Shown: positions 1 to 8,722 of the stretch, piece after piece
Numbering within the stretch: position 1 is the stretch's first letter
Layout of the letters: each line of letters opens with the position of its first letter
NCBI RefSeq assembly: GCF_029211265.1
Contig: NZ_JARGEL010000031.1
Coordinates: forward strand, 48,860 to 112,859
Direction of reading: 5' to 3'
Source of the DNA: Extensimonas soli
GTDB lineage: Bacteria; Pseudomonadota; Gammaproteobacteria; Burkholderiales; Burkholderiaceae_C
DNA: 64,000 nt
Position numbers and translations under genes: made by a program
Notes under the pieces: generated by a model
What the model saw: only the letters and a program-made list of their open reading frames with translations
What the model was told of the DNA's origin: nothing
Databases searched by the model: none

Positions 1-255
1 TGTGGCATTGCCGACGGGAATTGCCGCCCACGCACGCAACTGCTCGACCGTGGCGCGCGTGACCCAGGCCATATCGGGTGCGCCCACCAGCGTGATGGGA
101 CGACCGGCTTGCCGGGTGGCAGACTGGATCAGCAAGGCTCCGGTGATGAGGTAGGACGTGGACGCCACGGCGGGCGACCACGCGTGCTCATCACTCCACA
201 GCAAATCGTCAGGCAATGGCAAAGCCACCCCGGCATCGAGGTTCGTCAGTTGCAT
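1..255 (-). CDS. Phage tail-region protein, 3' part outside the window
   Basis: The first 85 codons of a leftward gene are visible; the rest lies beyond the left edge. The ATG at 255 is chosen because a Shine-Dalgarno AAGGA sits just upstream and overlaps the end of the tape measure gene. The visible N-terminus (MQLTNLDAGVALPLPDDL) is soluble, with no signal peptide or obvious motif. Its place directly after the tape measure gene suggests a tail-tip or minor tail protein, but no family is recognised from this fragment. Confidence 0.6.
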   Translation of the reverse strand, partial: MQLTNLDAGVALPLPDDLLWSDEHAWSPAVASTSYLITGALLIQSATRQAGRPITLVGAPDMAWVTRATVEQLRAWAAIPVGNAT

Positions 256-256
256 C

Positions 257-273
257 GGGAATCCTTCAGGCAG
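257..273 (-). promoter_or_regulatory. Stop/RBS junction sequence, copy 1
   Basis: A 17-base string, read leftward CTGCCTGAAGGATTCCC, contains the tape measure TGA and the Shine-Dalgarno AAGGA for the gene starting at 255. The identical 17 bases occur at 9962-9978 between portal and protease genes. Confidence 0.7.
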
Positions 274-3200
274 TGCGGGCGCGGGCAGCGTCCAGCAGTT
301 GCAGCAGACGAGACTCGTCTCGTGCGTCGACGGTGGCGTTCACCTTCTGCTGCCCCGAGGACAGTTCCACGCGCACCGTGCGGCTGGGCCCGGCATCGGC
401 CGCCAACACCGGTCGGGCCAACCGCGAGCCACTTGGCTGCACCAGCCCACCCGTGGCGAAGCCCTGGACGCCCGCGAGCGCCCGACCAGCCAGGGCTTGC
501 GCCGGGGCGGACAAGTTGTTGATCGCCTCGAAGAAGCCAGCGCCGTAGCGGGAAACGGCATCCTTGTTCACGACAAACTCGCCCGGCGTGAGCATCGCCG
601 GGACGGTGTCGGACTTGGCCATTCCGCCGCGCCGGTAGAACTCGCCCTGGTTCTGCTCCATGTAGTCGATCAGCTCGCGCTCCAGGTCTTTGCCCCAGAG
701 CAGCGGCTGGGCCATCGCCTGCCGCCACGTCTGCTTGATGCGCTCCAGGTTCTGGCGCTCGTTGCCGGTGAGCGTCTTGCGGCTGATGAAGCTCTCCAGC
801 GCCCGCCGATCCTGCTGGGCCTGCTTGCCGTAGTTCTCCATCGTCTTGCTGCGCATATCCAGACTGACCGATGCACCGTAGTTCCACTGGAGCCAGTTGG
901 TGTACTCGTTCATCCCCTGCAGGCCGAGATCGATCATCTTCATCGCCTCGACTGCTTCGCGGTTCTTTTTCGGGGTGCTGGGCTGGCCATCGGCGTTGCC
1001 AGACCCGGAACTGCCGCTGCCAGAAGTCAGCACGCGCCCGCCGACGGCGAATCGGGCGACACCGTTGGCCAGCCGCGAGAGCGCACCGCTGCCGTACTTC
1101 TGCACAGCAGCCTTGCGAATCACGAAGGCACCGGCATCCAAGGTGCGCGGCACGGTGTCGTGGTGGCCGGAGCCGGGAACCGAGCCGCCGCTCATTCGGG
1201 GAAAGGCCAGAGCCACCGCGCCACCGTCGGCGAAATGGCGCACGCCACCCCCGACCAGACCACCAGTGGCATTCGTTTCCACCTTGGTCACGTAGATCGT
1301 GTGCGTGCTCGAGGTATTGGCCCCGTTCAGGCTCAAGATCTCGGCACGTGCCGCTTCGGCATTGGTGCTGACCTGATGGCGGGACTCTGTCTGGATGCGA
1401 TCCAGCGCCTTGATCATCCCTTCGACGTTGGTGATCGCGGCCTGCGCCTTCTCGGTCGCCACCTTCAGTTCGAACTGTGAGTTCTGGTCGGCGTAGGTCT
1501 TGAGCTTGTCCAGCGCCTCCTTGGCCTTGGACACGTCGGCATCGACCGGCAGCGTCTTGCCCTCTTTGAGCAGCTGCTCGTACTGCTGCAGCTTCTTCTC
1601 GGCCTCCTGCAAGTCGGCCTGAATCTTGAGCAGGTACTCTTTTTCTGCCAGGGCCTTGTCGAGATCGGCGATGGCTTTGTCGAAGCGGGTCGTGTCGGCA
1701 TCCAGTGTGACCTTCAGACCGTCTTTCAGCTTGGCGGTGATCTGGTCGATCTGGGTTTCGGTCTGCGTGAGGGTCTGTTGGATCTGGTCGCGAGCGGTCA
1801 ATGCCGACTGCGCGGCGGTCTGGTGCGCCTTGGCTTCTGCATCCAGGGTCTTGTTGAGAATCTCTTCTGATTCCCGGATGCGCTGAATGGCTTGATTGAC
1901 GCCATCCTTGCCCTGGGCGATCTGGGTGTCTGCGTCTTTGGTCTTCTGGGCCAGCTCGGCGCGCAACGCGTCTGCTTGGCGCATCAGGGCTTCGGCTTGC
2001 GCATATTCCTGCTTGCGGTAGGCATCGCGGGACTGCGATTCCAGTTGGGTGACCTGCGAAACCGCCTGCTCGGACTGCTTGCGGGCATCCTCGCCGCGCT
2101 TGGCCTCGCTGGTTTGCGAGCTGGCCACCTGCGAGGCCAGATCCATCGCTTTCTGGGCGAGTTGCCGGGCCTGCTCGAACTCGCCATTGGCCAGCGCCTC
2201 GCGGGCCTTACCTTGGTACTCAGCGATCTGACGCTTGCGGTCTTCGGTCGCCTCGAAGTCGGTCATGCCCTGACGACGGATGTCGCGGACACGTTCCTCC
2301 GTCGTCATCGAGAGCTGGCGCTTCTCCTCCTCGATGCGTTTGATCTCGGCCAGATGCCGGTTGGCCTCGGCGTTGAGCGCGTCGATGTGCTGCCGGTACT
2401 CGGCCAGCGCCTGCGTCATCGTCTGGCGCTTGGTGGCCAGGATTTCGTTCTCGACACGGGTGACGTTGGCCGCACGTTCAGCCTCGGTCTGACCGTCACG
2501 GCGCGCCGCTTCAATCTTGCCCCGGGACTCGTCGTCGATCAGCTTCAATGCATCCGTCGTGGCCTGCCGCCGCAGCGTGGTCTGCTGGGTCAGCGCATCG
2601 GTCAGCAGCTGCGTCGACTTGGTGATCAGCGCGGCTTCGGACTGCTTCGAGAGTTCCAGCGCAGACTGCTCCTGCTGGTAGCGTGCCTTCACGGCCTCGA
2701 TCTGGCGCTGGAGGTTGGCCTCAACGATGGACGTCAGGCCCTTGTAGGCCTCGGCCATTTTGGCGGTTGCATCGTTGACCGTCTGATTGGCCTTGCCGAC
2801 AGCCTGCTCGACCTCACCGAGGCGGGATTTCAGCTTCTCCAGGGCGCTGTGGACGGCCTCGATGCCGCGACCGACGGCTTCCTGCGTGCCCTGGCGCACA
2901 GCCTCCAGACGCTTGGCGATCTCCTCGGCAGCCGTCGCGGCGGTGTTCATCGCGCCCTTGGCAGCATCCGCCCCCTTGGTCGCGTCGGCATACATCTGCG
3001 CGAAGATCTGGTTCATCTCCGCAAGCCGTGCCTCGTGGCGCTTGGTCGCCTCGGCAATCGTGTCCGAGGTGAAGATGGCGGCGAAGGCTTCCCAGCGGTA
3101 GCGCAGCTGCTCAACCGCCTTGACCAGCATCTCGACCATGAAGATGCCCGCCTTGCGGACGATCTCGAATTTCTCGGACAGCCAAGTCCCGATCTCCCAG

Positions 3201-4309
3201 CCGACCAGGAACGCGCCCAGCACAGCGAACGCCGTCTTGAGCACGCCGACGCTGGCCACGGCGGCCGACACCGACAGATTCGCCGTCGTCCAGGCGGCAG
3301 CGGTGGCGCTGGCGGCGGTGACGGCCGCCGCACCGGCGGTCTGCCACGCCGTAATCAGCGCCGGGATCAGGCGGTAGATCAGCACGGCCAGCCCGACTTC
3401 GGCGATGCGCTTGAGCCACTGCATCACCGTGTCGAGGTTGTTGGCGAGGAAGGTCAGCGCCTCGGCCAGCTTCTTGGTCAGGCCCGTCGATTCGTCGACC
3501 CGGTTGATCCACTGCCCGAAGGCATTGCGCAGGCGCTCGAAGGCCTGGCTCACCGTCTGCGGCAGTTGGGCGTATTCGCTGGCCAGCTTGTCCTTCTGGC
3601 TCATCAGCGCGTTGACCACCACGTCAGCAGTCAGCCGGCCTTCTTCGGCCAGCTTGCGCAGTCGCCCGATGGGCACGTTCAAGCCATCGGCCAGAGCCTG
3701 CGCCAGACGGGGACTGTTCTCGACGACGGAGTTGAATTCCTCGCCCCGCAGCACCCCTGAGGCGAGCGCCTGCCCGAACTGCAGCAGAGACGACTGCGCC
3801 TCGGTGGCCGATGCGCCTGACAGGCGCAGTGCCTGCGAAATGCTCTCGGTGATCGTGAGCGCATCCTTCTGCTCGCCACCCAGCATCCGCACGGCCTGCT
3901 GGAGCTTGCCGTACAGCGTGGCCGTTTCCTGAATCGGCACGCCAATGCGCTGGGCGATGTCGAACAGGGCCGCTTGCGCCGTGGTGAACTCACGCTGGCC
4001 CGCTGTCGCCAGCTTCAGGCGTGCCGACATCATGTTCCAGGCGTCGGCGATCTGGACGATTTCCTGCACCTTTCCTGCCGCCCAGTTGATCGACAGGAAG
4101 GCCAACAACTGCGTCTTGGCCGTTGCCACCTGATCGCCGAAGGCTGACATACCGGCCTTAACCTCGGCCATTCCGGCGGCGGCCTTGGCCCCGGCGGTCT
4201 TGGCGGTGGTCGACAGCTCACCGAGACTGCGCTCGGCAGACGTGATGGCGCGTTTGAGCCCCTCGTCGGCCCCTTCGAGCGCGACGAGGATGGAAATTCG
4301 CTTGGCCAT
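266..4309 (-). CDS. Tail tape measure protein
   Basis: At 1347 residues this is the longest gene in the morphogenesis block. Residues of about 60-280 look like the conserved tape-measure N-terminal domain (a GVPIQETATLYGKL-type segment followed by GEEFNSVVENSPRLAQALADG-type helices). Residues around 290-390 are hydrophobic and Ala-rich, consistent with a membrane-active segment. About 430-1000 is long, highly charged coiled coil rich in Gln, Lys, Glu and Ala. Gly-rich C-terminal segments follow. It sits downstream of the G/GT pair and a small tail gene, close to the lambda gpH position. If tape measure length sets tail length at about 0.15 nm per residue, the tail would be near 200 nm (inference). 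Confidence 0.93.
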   Translation of the reverse strand: MAKRISILVALEGADEGLKRAITSAERSLGELSTTAKTAGAKAAAGMAEVKAGMSAFGDQVATAKTQLLAFLSINWAAGKVQEIVQIADAWNMMSARLKLATAGQREFTTAQAALFDIAQRIGVPIQETATLYGKLQQAVRMLGGEQKDALTITESISQALRLSGASATEAQSSLLQFGQALASGVLRGEEFNSVVENSPRLAQALADGLNVPIGRLRKLAEEGRLTADVVVNALMSQKDKLASEYAQLPQTVSQAFERLRNAFGQWINRVDESTGLTKKLAEALTFLANNLDTVMQWLKRIAEVGLAVLIYRLIPALITAWQTAGAAAVTAASATAAAWTTANLSVSAAVASVGVLKTAFAVLGAFLVGWEIGTWLSEKFEIVRKAGIFMVEMLVKAVEQLRYRWEAFAAIFTSDTIAEATKRHEARLAEMNQIFAQMYADATKGADAAKGAMNTAATAAEEIAKRLEAVRQGTQEAVGRGIEAVHSALEKLKSRLGEVEQAVGKANQTVNDATAKMAEAYKGLTSIVEANLQRQIEAVKARYQQEQSALELSKQSEAALITKSTQLLTDALTQQTTLRRQATTDALKLIDDESRGKIEAARRDGQTEAERAANVTRVENEILATKRQTMTQALAEYRQHIDALNAEANRHLAEIKRIEEEKRQLSMTTEERVRDIRRQGMTDFEATEDRKRQIAEYQGKAREALANGEFEQARQLAQKAMDLASQVASSQTSEAKRGEDARKQSEQAVSQVTQLESQSRDAYRKQEYAQAEALMRQADALRAELAQKTKDADTQIAQGKDGVNQAIQRIRESEEILNKTLDAEAKAHQTAAQSALTARDQIQQTLTQTETQIDQITAKLKDGLKVTLDADTTRFDKAIADLDKALAEKEYLLKIQADLQEAEKKLQQYEQLLKEGKTLPVDADVSKAKEALDKLKTYADQNSQFELKVATEKAQAAITNVEGMIKALDRIQTESRHQVSTNAEAARAEILSLNGANTSSTHTIYVTKVETNATGGLVGGGVRHFADGGAVALAFPRMSGGSVPGSGHHDTVPRTLDAGAFVIRKAAVQKYGSGALSRLANGVARFAVGGRVLTSGSGSSGSGNADGQPSTPKKNREAVEAMKMIDLGLQGMNEYTNWLQWNYGASVSLDMRSKTMENYGKQAQQDRRALESFISRKTLTGNERQNLERIKQTWRQAMAQPLLWGKDLERELIDYMEQNQGEFYRRGGMAKSDTVPAMLTPGEFVVNKDAVSRYGAGFFEAINNLSAPAQALAGRALAGVQGFATGGLVQPSGSRLARPVLAADAGPSRTVRVELSSGQQKVNATVDARDESRLLQLLDAARARTA

Positions 4310-4326
4310 AAGTTTTTCTCAGCCCT

Positions 4327-4971
4327 TCAATCCACCGTGCTGATCTGCTTCTCGACCGCCGCCGCCAGACGCGGGATGCGACCCGCGACCAAGCGCTCGA
4401 CATCGAGGCGCTTCTTGAGCGCAACCTTCGGCACCAGAACGGCAATCGGGATGTCCACGCCACGTTTGAGGCGCTTGATACCCTCCGCCTTGCGGTAGCG
4501 GCGCTTGAAACCCGCCAGTGGCCGGTCGTGCTCTTTGATGTTCTCGGCCATCAAGACGATGTTTCCCTTCGCGTTCTTGATGAAATAGGCATTGCCTCCG
4601 CGCATCAGCTCGGCCACCTGCGCCTTGAAGCGCTTGCGGCCCACCCGACCGTTGAGCGGAATCAACATCCGCCCGGCAATCTGGCCGCCGGTCTCGTGCA
4701 TCCCCGACCACGGAATACGCGAGCCCACGTAGAGCGCGGGCAGACGGTTCGGGTCTTTGTCCAGCACCTTGGCGGTGAAGCCCTTGAGGAAAGACTTCTT
4801 GACCACGGCCATCTGGCTCGCGACGTGACCGCGCACGTCTTGCTTAATTTCGACCGCCTCGCTGGCGATGGCGCGTGCGACCGCCTTCTTGACCTTGTCG
4901 CGGAACTCACCGCCCCAGCGGCGCAACTGCGCCTGGGCTGCGGCGCTATTGATCTGGATGGAAATGCGCAT
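4327..4971 (-). CDS. Minor tail protein, DUF6441/gpZ-like
   Basis: 214 residues, basic, no membrane segment. It resembles DUF6441-type minor tail proteins: an amphipathic N-terminus (MRISIQINSAAAQAQLRRW), a central region with WSGMHETGGQ, and a basic C-terminus. In lambda the tail-completion gene Z lies upstream of U and V. Here a Z-like gene lies between the G/GT pair and the tape measure, so either the order is rearranged or this is a different tail component. The start is 5 bases past the stop of the frameshifted T reading frame. Family assignment is from memory of sequence style. Confidence 0.6.
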   Translation of the reverse strand: MRISIQINSAAAQAQLRRWGGEFRDKVKKAVARAIASEAVEIKQDVRGHVASQMAVVKKSFLKGFTAKVLDKDPNRLPALYVGSRIPWSGMHETGGQIAGRMLIPLNGRVGRKRFKAQVAELMRGGNAYFIKNAKGNIVLMAENIKEHDRPLAGFKRRYRKAEGIKRLKRGVDIPIAVLVPKVALKKRLDVERLVAGRIPRLAAAVEKQISTVD

Positions 4972-4976
4972 GGTCG

Positions 4977-5578
4977 TCAGGCACGGTCGGCGGCTTTGTC
5001 GGTGAGTCGGTCGAGGGTCTGGTCGAGGTGGCGGGCATCGCCGCGCGTACCGATGGCAATCACAGACAGCAACCGCGCATCGCGGGCCGCATCGGTGCGC
5101 GCCGTCGCTGCGACGAAGCCGCGCACCTGCGCCAGGGTGTAGTCGAGGATGTCTGGCAGGCGGTGGCCGTGCTCGATCAGGTGCTGGACGGCGTCGAACC
5201 AGCCGCCGCTTTCACGATGGGCGGCGGCTTCACTTGGCCGAACAGACCGTCGAGTTTCGGGATCACCGTCCGGGTAAAAAAATCGGCGTTCACCTCGATC
5301 ACTTTGGCCGCCAGCAGGATGGCCTCGTCGGCAGCCAGCTCATCGACCCAAGCCCGAGGTTTGCCGACGGCAATGGCAATGGCCGACAGCAGATCGTCGC
5401 CGCGCTCGCCGAACAGCGCCAGCCAGTCGATGTCGGAGGCAGTGAGCTGCTGCATCACCGGCGAGATCGCCCGCAAGAAACCGGGCATCTGCCCGACCTT
5501 CAGCGGTTTGATGGCCAGCGGCTCACCGTCGATCACCAATTCGACCGCCTGCGGAATCAGGGTGTCCAAGTCACTCAT
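4977..5578 (-). CDS. Tail assembly chaperone GT-type frameshift product
   Basis: This is a predicted -1 ribosomal frameshift fusion. The upstream frame (start 5578) reaches a run of seven T on the coding strand (5282-5276), placed as T TTT TTT in the zero frame (GAT TTT TTT ACC), a perfect X XXY YYZ slippery heptamer. Slipping by -1 bypasses the stop at 5177 and adds 99 codons ending at 4977, for a 200-residue product. The extension contains GGWFDAVQHLIEHG and a charged tail. Lambda gpG/gpGT and many siphoviruses use the same device, and position between tail tube and tape measure matches. No peptide evidence is available. Confidence 0.8.
5177..5578 (-). CDS. Tail assembly chaperone, G-type unshifted product
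   Basis: 133 residues. It probably coats the tape measure with its frameshifted partner and recruits tail tube subunits (known role of gpG/gpGT). The N-terminal domain has an acidic, hydrophobic pattern (ELVIDGEPLAIKPLKVGQ). Phe100-Phe101 are encoded by the slippery run at 5276-5282. Termination in the zero frame leaves a short low-complexity tail KAAAGSTPSST. The gene lies 12 bases downstream of the tail tube stop. Confidence 0.85.
   Translation of the reverse strand: MSDLDTLIPQAVELVIDGEPLAIKPLKVGQMPGFLRAISPVMQQLTASDIDWLALFGERGDDLLSAIAIAVGKPRAWVDELAADEAILLAAKVIEVNADFFTRTVIPKLDGLFGQVKPPPIVKAAAGSTPSST
5276..5282 (-). promoter_or_regulatory. -1 ribosomal frameshift slippery site T TTT TTT
   Basis: Seven consecutive T on the coding strand lie between GA and ACC in the zero frame, so both tRNA-Phe can re-pair perfectly after a -1 slip. 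The -1 frame is open from here to 4977 and upstream of the site. The +1 frame hits stops within about 15 codons, which excludes a +1 event. Confidence 0.8.
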
Positions 5579-5590
5579 GGCTCACTCCGA

Positions 5591-6343
5591 TCAGAGTTGC
5601 ACGATGCGGCCGAACTGGCCGAGCACCGCGTCGAATGGCTTGGTGGTGTCGGCCAGCAACGAGCCTTCCAGCTCGAACTTGTTGTACTCGTCCGAGATGA
5701 AAGAGATTTCCTTCAGCGGATCGAAGGCCACGCGGTAGAGCTCGACCAGCACCTTGGCATTGCCCTGGGCCGTGTTGATGCCTTCGAGCCGCAGGAAGCG
5801 CTCGGGCAGCGCCTGCGTGAAGATGCCGATCTCGGTGGCCACGCCGTAGGCGTAACTGGCCTTGAACGGCGCAGTGAAGCCGGTGGTATCCAGAAACTGG
5901 AGGGCACCGAAGTCAGGGTCAGCCGTGTAGTTCGTGCCCAAGGCCAGGGTCGCGGGTGTGCCCGCCGAATCCGTCACCACCAAGGACGACACCTTCGGGT
6001 GGGCCAGGAAGTAGCGGTCGCCCGCAATCGGCGCGGCACCGCCCACCGGCTCGCCGGTAACCGTGCCCGGCGTGCCGACGACGTGGTTGCCGTACAGGGC
6101 CAGCGCAAGGTTCTCCTTGGTGAATTCCTCGATGGTGAGGTTCACGGTGGCGGACTTCTGCTTGACCATTCGGTGATCGAGCGAGCGCTGGCCGGTCTGG
6201 CTCTCGTAGTGCTCCAGGACGTCGGTCTTGAGGGAGAGCTTCAGCTCGGCGACGTTGCCGGGCGAGCGCACTTCGATGGGAAGGCCGTCGGTGTCGCGCT
6301 TGCCGAGGAAGACGCGGCCTTGAAAACTGGCATAGGTGCTCAT
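5591..6343 (-). CDS. Major tail tube protein
   Basis: 250 residues, the expected analogue of lambda gpV. The sequence is beta-rich, with alternating polar and hydrophobic stretches (SATVNLTIEEFTKENLALALYG, FLRLEGINTAQGNAKVLVELY) typical of tail tube and Hcp folds. The VAFDPLKEISFISDEYNKFELEGSLL-like segment fits long-tailed phage tube proteins. The ATG at 6343 overlaps the stop of the upstream 67-codon gene by four bases (ATGA), indicating translational coupling. It is followed by the G/GT chaperone pair, the canonical neighbour. Confidence 0.88.
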   Translation of the reverse strand: MSTYASFQGRVFLGKRDTDGLPIEVRSPGNVAELKLSLKTDVLEHYESQTGQRSLDHRMVKQKSATVNLTIEEFTKENLALALYGNHVVGTPGTVTGEPVGGAAPIAGDRYFLAHPKVSSLVVTDSAGTPATLALGTNYTADPDFGALQFLDTTGFTAPFKASYAYGVATEIGIFTQALPERFLRLEGINTAQGNAKVLVELYRVAFDPLKEISFISDEYNKFELEGSLLADTTKPFDAVLGQFGRIVQL

Positions 6344-6543
6344 TGCTTGGGTTCCTTGCGTTGGATGGGTTTGGGTTCGGGGAAGGGTTCAGCAGTTGGG
6401 GCGGTCGGCTCCGGGGTGGCGATGTCGTGCGCGATCAACCAGTCGGCTGATTTCGCGTCGATCTCGATCCGGTCACCGACGCCATACTTCTTGCCAGCGT
6501 GGGTGTGCGGGCGCGTCAGGACAAGTTGGGTCATAGGTGTCAT
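6340..6543 (-). CDS. Small phage protein before the tail tube
   Basis: 67 residues. A short N-terminal domain (THAGKKYGVGDRIEIDAKSADWLIAHD) is followed by a Pro/Glu/Lys-rich tail. Similar small proteins precede tail tube genes in many siphoviruses; their function is unknown. Overlapping starts and stops on both sides (6540-6543 and 6340-6343) show a tightly coupled late transcript. An in-frame ATG three codons later is an alternative start. Confidence 0.65.
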   Translation of the reverse strand: MTPMTQLVLTRPHTHAGKKYGVGDRIEIDAKSADWLIAHDIATPEPTAPTAEPFPEPKPIQRKEPKQ

Positions 6544-6986
6544 CCAAGGGTTGAAAGGTCATTGGCCAGCGTCCGGTACGTGATGCGGTAACGCGCAGGG
6601 AGGGCCACGGCCACCGCATCGGCGTCCTCAACCTCCCACTCGCTTTCTTGCTCACGGATGCCCAGCGCCAACCCACCAAACGTGCCGTCCGCGAACAAGG
6701 CGGCGTGCGCGGCGGTAAGCAGGCGATCGGCCTCGGTTTCGGGAGAAGCAGGTGGTACCGCCCGCGCGAGCGCGACGACGCGGACAGTGAGTTCGCGCGT
6801 GACGCGGTCATTCGCGCGTTCGGTGACGGACTCCGACTCGGGAAACACCGCCAGCGCCGGACAAAGATCGCGGCTGATCGCCACCGTGGGCGAACGGTGC
6901 AAAGTGGCCCCGAGACCTTCGACTGCCGGACGGACAGCCGCCATCACCGCCAGCAGAATCTGCTCGCGGATCGAGTTATCTGCCAT
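6540..6986 (-). CDS. Tail terminator-like protein (lambda gpU position)
   Basis: 148 residues starting MADNSIREQILLAVMAAV. A longer reading frame exists upstream, but it would overlap the preceding gene by more than 100 bases, so the ATG at 6986 is preferred despite a weak Shine-Dalgarno. The pattern of an N-terminal helix, then LCPALAVFPESESV, long strands and YRITYRTLAND fits minor tail U/terminator proteins that cap the tube and join it to the connector. Position between the connector protein and tail tube agrees. Assignment is by style and synteny. Confidence 0.65.
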   Translation of the reverse strand: MADNSIREQILLAVMAAVRPAVEGLGATLHRSPTVAISRDLCPALAVFPESESVTERANDRVTRELTVRVVALARAVPPASPETEADRLLTAAHAALFADGTFGGLALGIREQESEWEVEDADAVAVALPARYRITYRTLANDLSTLG

Positions 6987-6990
6987 GGGT

Positions 6991-7293
6991 TTACAGCCGG
7001 GTGAGCTTGGCGCGGATCTCAGAGCCGTCGCCCACGGCACGGATGTCTCGCACCTGGAAGGACGTGCCACCGATTTCGACAACTTCGCGGACTGCAAGAC
7101 CCCCGAATGCCGTGACCGGGTAGGTCATCTCGTAATCGGTGCTCAAAGTCAGACCATCGAGGAGGGATTCATCCGGCGCGGTAAAGCCGACCTGATGCCG
7201 TTGCGATGGCGCACCGTTCGACGGATACCAAAGGCACTCCTTCAGCAGCCCAGCGTTCGCGGCCGACTCATAGATCTGGGCGACCAAACTCAT
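6991..7293 (-). CDS. Head-tail joining protein (lambda FII-like position)
   Basis: 100 residues from MSLVAQIYESAANAG. A frame extension upstream to 7341 overlaps the capsid gene and is rejected. The ATG at 7293 overlaps the capsid stop (ATGA), indicating coupling. Strand-rich sequence with HQVGFTAPDESLLDG and GTSFQVRDIRAVGDGSE resembles gpFII-type head-tail connector proteins of the lambda class. Position after major capsid and before the tail terminator supports this. Confidence 0.65.
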   Translation of the reverse strand: MSLVAQIYESAANAGLLKECLWYPSNGAPSQRHQVGFTAPDESLLDGLTLSTDYEMTYPVTAFGGLAVREVVEIGGTSFQVRDIRAVGDGSEIRAKLTRL

Positions 7294-8309
7294 ACGCCGC
7301 CGCCCATAACGAGCCTGACCAGAACCCCGGGACGATGGCACATCGGTAGCGGGTTGGCCTGCGTATGCAGATCAGTGCCCCGATCGAATTTGCGCGGTTC
7401 CTGCTTCGCATAAAGCGGCTGGCCCATCGTGTTGACAGTCTCGTTGAAGTCGGCCGGAGCGAAGTAAGTTCCGAAGGTATCGATGGTGCCCAGAGGGAAC
7501 GCATGTGCTTCGCCAGCTGCGATGAAGCGCCGGACCGTCTTGTTGACATCTGTCGCCTTGCCTCGGTACTCCTCAAAAGTGATGCCGCCAAAGGTGAAGC
7601 CACGGCGAACATCATTGATAAGGACGGCGCCTTGCTGCCAGTTCGTGAAGGCAGTCTTGACATCCTTGTGGCCGGTCAATGCCTTGAAGAACTCTGGAGA
7701 GCACAAGCAGTGGACTCCCGTCATGAACTCGCCGAGTAGGGCTTCTTCGATGATGCCCAGGACATCAGTGCATTTGCCCTTGACGTCAGTGCCAGTAGTT
7801 GGGCTGCTGATTTCGAAGTCCACGCTCTGTTGATCGATGCCAAACTCGTCAAACAGGTTGTAGATCCGGCTGCCGTCGGCGTCGAGGATCTCACCTTTCA
7901 ATGCCCCCATACGCAAGTGCTCTAGGGTGATGGCGTGCTTGTTGCGCATCGTCTCGAGGTGTTGGGCCAGCACTCCGGCAATCGACTCCATTTCGGTTTC
8001 GCTGCCAAATGCGCGTAGTCCTTGAACCTCCTCGGGCAACACAACGTCGTCGTGCGGGATGTGCGGAACGACGAAGGACCTGACGGTTCGCTTGCCACGC
8101 ACATTCACTGTTCCCGGAGAGCCTGGCGGCTGGGTCGGAAGGAGGTTCAGGACACCGGCGCGTTCTTCGACAATCACCTGGCGCGTTCGAACCGGCTTGG
8201 GCGGGAACAGATTCAACTCCTCCAGGCGTCCGTAACGGTTGGGGATCAAGTTGATGGCTGCAGTCATTGATGCCATCGAAAATGCCGGACTGATGAATGG
8301 GTTTTGCAT
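7290..8309 (-). CDS. Major capsid protein, phage E family
   Basis: 339 residues from MQNPFISPAFSMASMTAAIN, with a good Shine-Dalgarno (AAGGAG) upstream of 8309. It matches lambda gpE-type capsid proteins: an N-terminal NRYGRLEELNLFPPKPVRTRQV-type arm, central EALLGEFMTGVHCLCSPEFF, and a C-terminal FGTYFAPADFNETVNTMGQPLYAKQEPRKF segment typical of the family. It forms the capsid shell with the decoration protein encoded just upstream. Base composition appears lower in GC than its neighbours, hinting at mosaic exchange. Confidence 0.9.
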   Translation of the reverse strand: MQNPFISPAFSMASMTAAINLIPNRYGRLEELNLFPPKPVRTRQVIVEERAGVLNLLPTQPPGSPGTVNVRGKRTVRSFVVPHIPHDDVVLPEEVQGLRAFGSETEMESIAGVLAQHLETMRNKHAITLEHLRMGALKGEILDADGSRIYNLFDEFGIDQQSVDFEISSPTTGTDVKGKCTDVLGIIEEALLGEFMTGVHCLCSPEFFKALTGHKDVKTAFTNWQQGAVLINDVRRGFTFGGITFEEYRGKATDVNKTVRRFIAAGEAHAFPLGTIDTFGTYFAPADFNETVNTMGQPLYAKQEPRKFDRGTDLHTQANPLPMCHRPGVLVRLVMGGGV

Positions 8310-8326
8310 ATTGAGTCTCCTTGGCG

Positions 8327-8704
8327 TTAGGCGCCGATACGCACCAGGACGCCCAGTGCTTTGAGTTGTTGGATCGCTGCTTGCTGCTCCGCAGTCGTGA
8401 TGCCGGTGGGCCAATGCAGTGCGTGGTCTGACACGATGGCGTGACGCGCCACCATCAGCCCGTCGTTGCGGTCGGCGAGAGCAGCATCGGCGTCCTGCAT
8501 AAGCACACCAGCGGAGTACTGGCTGCCATCGGTGGCCGACGGGTCGATCTGCTTGACCTTGCCCGTCGCCGTGATCTGCCCGAGCACCGTACCCAGCGGC
8601 AAGGTCTGGCCAGCTGCCACGGTCACGCGGTCGCGCGAATAGAGATTGGGCGCCTCGTACTTCAGGAGGTCGCCGAGGTTGATTGGTTCTTGCATTGCGG
8701 GCAC
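8327..8704 (-). CDS. Head decoration protein, lambda D-like
   Basis: 125 residues. It stabilises the expanded capsid (known role of gpD). Features include SRDRVTVAAGQTLPLGTVLGQIT, a typical D-protein beta tadpole segment, and SAGVLMQDADAA. The GTG at 8704 is chosen because AAGGAG sits six bases upstream; an ATG three codons on is possible. It lies between scaffold/protease and major capsid genes, as in lambda (C-Nu3-D-E). Confidence 0.88.
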   Translation of the reverse strand: MPAMQEPINLGDLLKYEAPNLYSRDRVTVAAGQTLPLGTVLGQITATGKVKQIDPSATDGSQYSAGVLMQDADAALADRNDGLMVARHAIVSDHALHWPTGITTAEQQAAIQQLKALGVLVRIGA

Positions 8705-8722
8705 GGGATGCTCCTTTTTGGG

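Noticed and set aside
158-1480. Long rightward open frames opposite the tape measure gene (also 1892-3760)
   Set aside because: They mirror a high-GC leftward gene with clear tape-measure sequence; the rightward products have no family features and no RBS logic.
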